A stretch of DNA of 6,150 bases from Bacillota bacterium (GTDB taxonomy: Bacteria > Bacillota > Clostridia > Lachnospirales > Lachnospiraceae): contig WFLY01000289.1 in the NCBI GenBank assembly GCA_009177215.1, positions 1 through 6,150 of the forward strand, written 5' to 3'. The position numbers and the translations under genes were made by a program. Below, one piece after another: positions 4,440 to 6,150 of this stretch. Below the pieces are notes generated by a model. The model did no database searches and was not told the origin of the DNA. It saw nothing but the letters and a program-made list of their open reading frames with translations. The stretch's first letter is position 1. Each line of letters opens with the position of its first letter.

Positions 4440-6150
4440 ATGGCATACTTACTAAATTATACCCGACAGCCGATAGATGAGGTGATTTATGACCCCAGAT
4501 TAGCCTATAGCATGCACTTGGCAATCAGCGACACACCTGACAGCTTTCAGGCATTAAATCATAATTCAGGCGTATTGTTTGCAAAGGCAACTGAAAATGA
4601 GGATGGTTCCCTGAATCCTAAAAGCATCAGGAATCCCTTTATTTTTCATCTAAAGGATGGCATCTTTTGTATTGCTGCCCTGCGTATAGGCGGGGACGGC
4701 GAGGATGACGAGGAAAGCAGGGGAAGTATTCTTCTCTTCACCACAACAGATTTTCTGGAATATCAGGAGCTTGGTCTGCTGTCACTGGACAAGGAATACA
4801 TTGAATATGTTCATTGCGTTTATGCAGAGGAGACGGACACCTGCCTTATCACCTGGAAAAACCGTGCAAATCAGTGGTACAGCGTGACGGTAAATGACAT
4901 TACCTGCCTAAAGCCTGCTACCCCTCCCGTGGAAGCGGCACCGGTACAAACGCCTGAAATCCAAACAAATATCGAGGGCGCTGTTCCCCATAATATCATA
5001 GAAATATCCGCTCAGACAGCCGACCGTTTAAGAAAGAAGCTGCTAACGCCCGTTAATGTAGGGGTCAGCTTTCCCTCTCAGGTAGAAGCTTCCACTCCGG
5101 AGGAGCTTAAACAATATAAGGCAACAGCATTGTACAGTGACGGCACCAGTGCGGAAAAGTCCGTTGACTGGGATTTATCTTCGGTAGATTTCACCCGGAC
5201 GGGAACCTATCAGATAAAGGGAAAGGTACATCAGGAGCACTTTCCATTCCCTGTGGCATTTAACAGAGCCGACCCTTGTGTTACTATATGGAACGGCAAA
5301 TACTACTTTATTGCCACTAACGACGCCGACAACAACCATACCCTTTATATAAGAGAAGCTGACACCCTTGCGCAACTGACCGATGCAGAGGAAATCCTGC
5401 TTTTGGATTCCCGGACCTACGATGGGATCGGCGGTCTGCTGTGGGCGCCTGAGTTTCATGAAATAGGCGGCAGGCTCTATATTTTCCATGCCGCGACCCC
5501 CGGAGAATTTTTCTGGGAGGAAAGCCACATTATGGAGCTTAAAGAGGGCGGAAATCCCGCTGACAGAGCAGACTGGTCTGCGCCGAAAAGAGTGGTAAGG
5601 AAGGACGGCAGCGACATCTGCGAGGCAGGAAAGGAAATCACTCTGGACATGACCTGCTTTGAATGGGAAAATAATTATTATGTAGTCTGGTCTCAAAGAC
5701 AGTTTCTCCCCAAGGATTTGGGCGCATGGCTCTATATCGCCAGGCTGAATCCCGACGAACCATGGAAGCTCTTAACCGATCCCGTTATCTTATCTAAGCC
5801 GGATTACGGCTGGGCAAATAATCACACGTTTGTGGACGAAGGACCTTTTGCCTTAATGCGCGGAGACACCCTGTACCTTACCTTTTCCAGCGCAGCGGTA
5901 GACACCTCCTATGTGGTTGGGCTTCTCCGCATCGAAAAAGGCATGGACCTGTTAAAACGGGAGAACTGGACAAAAACCAATTATCCAATTTTAACTTCCA
6001 GAAGTGTGAAAGGCGAATTCGGCACCGGTCATAACGCTTATGTGATAGATGAGGAAGGTACTGTCTGGAATACTTATCATGCAAGACCCGGCGTAAAGGG
6101 TGTGAGAAGCAGCGGTATCCGCAGGGTTCATTTTGACATAGACGGCGCTC
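4440..6150 (+). CDS. Family 43 glycoside hydrolase with N-terminal propeller-like and Ig-like domains, 3' end cut by window edge
   Basis: GH43 enzymes are inverting five-bladed beta-propeller hydrolases, mostly alpha-L-arabinofuranosidases and beta-xylosidases acting on plant hemicellulose side chains. From the ATG at 4440, 570 codons are open to the window edge. Residues 1-155 resemble a degenerate, non-catalytic propeller part (LNHNSGVLFA about 40-49, SIRNPFIFHLKDGIF about 62-76, then ILLFTTTDFLEYQELGLLSL). A Pro/Thr-rich linker follows (about 160-200). Residues 205-265 look like a bacterial Ig-like (Big_4) domain (ALYSDGT, VDWDLSSVDFTRTGTYQIKG). The catalytic domain starts near 270: NRADP with D278 as general base, WAPE at 335-338, LDMTCFEW with D403 as pKa-modulating Asp, EGPF with E467 as general acid, and TGHN with H531. 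There is no signal peptide, so the enzyme should be cytoplasmic and act on imported oligosaccharides. It is transcribed divergently from queL. Exact linkage specificity is unknown. Confidence 0.88.
   Translation, partial: MAYLLNYTRQPIDEVIYDPRLAYSMHLAISDTPDSFQALNHNSGVLFAKATENEDGSLNPKSIRNPFIFHLKDGIFCIAALRIGGDGEDDEESRGSILLFTTTDFLEYQELGLLSLDKEYIEYVHCVYAEETDTCLITWKNRANQWYSVTVNDITCLKPATPPVEAAPVQTPEIQTNIEGAVPHNIIEISAQTADRLRKKLLTPVNVGVSFPSQVEASTPEELKQYKATALYSDGTSAEKSVDWDLSSVDFTRTGTYQIKGKVHQEHFPFPVAFNRADPCVTIWNGKYYFIATNDADNNHTLYIREADTLAQLTDAEEILLLDSRTYDGIGGLLWAPEFHEIGGRLYIFHAATPGEFFWEESHIMELKEGGNPADRADWSAPKRVVRKDGSDICEAGKEITLDMTCFEWENNYYVVWSQRQFLPKDLGAWLYIARLNPDEPWKLLTDPVILSKPDYGWANNHTFVDEGPFALMRGDTLYLTFSSAAVDTSYVVGLLRIEKGMDLLKRENWTKTNYPILTSRSVKGEFGTGHNAYVIDEEGTVWNTYHARPGVKGVRSSGIRRVHFDIDGA

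Noticed and set aside
5175..5696. 173-codon minus-strand open frame opposite the GH43 gene
   Set aside because: It lies antisense inside the catalytic domain of a convincing gene, shows no recognisable domain and lacks a good ribosome binding site.
1..6150. CRISPR array, insertion sequence, integrase, att sites or toxin-antitoxin genes
   Set aside because: No regularly spaced direct repeats, transposase or recombinase motifs, or terminal inverted repeats with target duplications were seen.

Overview
The window looks like chromosomal DNA of a motile, plant-glycan-using gut or rumen clostridium, most likely a Lachnospiraceae relative. This is inferred from strong AGGAGG-type ribosome binding sites, the Firmicutes flgM-flgN-flgK gene order under a sigma-28/SigD promoter, a radical-SAM plus YhhQ queuosine-salvage pair of the type known from gut clostridia, and a large GH43 glycosidase. 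No database search was possible, so the taxon is an inference.

Region 1 (1-2652, minus strand) is a late flagellar operon read right to left: flgM (anti-sigma-28), flgN (export chaperone), flgK (hook-filament junction protein, running off the left edge). A textbook sigma-28 promoter, TAAA - 15 nt - GCCGATAA, lies at 2626-2652. Its -35 element overlaps the stop codon of the upstream gene, so flgM is transcribed by the sigma factor its product inhibits.

Region 2 (2650-4250, minus strand) is a two-gene queuosine-precursor unit. It starts from a probable housekeeping promoter (about 4221-4250), followed by a structured leader with features of a preQ1 riboswitch (4139-4205) and a perfect intrinsic terminator (4085-4106). 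Then come a radical SAM protein, probably queuine lyase QueL, and the YhhQ/VUT-family membrane transporter 13 nt later. Together they would import a queuosine precursor, convert it to preQ1 for tRNA modification, and shut themselves off when preQ1 is plentiful. No terminator is visible between yhhQ and flgM, so read-through into the flagellar genes is possible.

Region 3 (about 4251-6150, plus strand) is divergent: a roughly 190-nt leader/control region rich in nested and mutually exclusive inverted repeats, followed by a cytoplasmic-looking multidomain GH43 glycoside hydrolase that runs off the right edge.

The most noteworthy parts are the queL-yhhQ leader RNA, which resembles preQ1-I but carries an extra 27-nt segment complementary to its own loop, and the repeat-rich leader in front of the GH43 gene.
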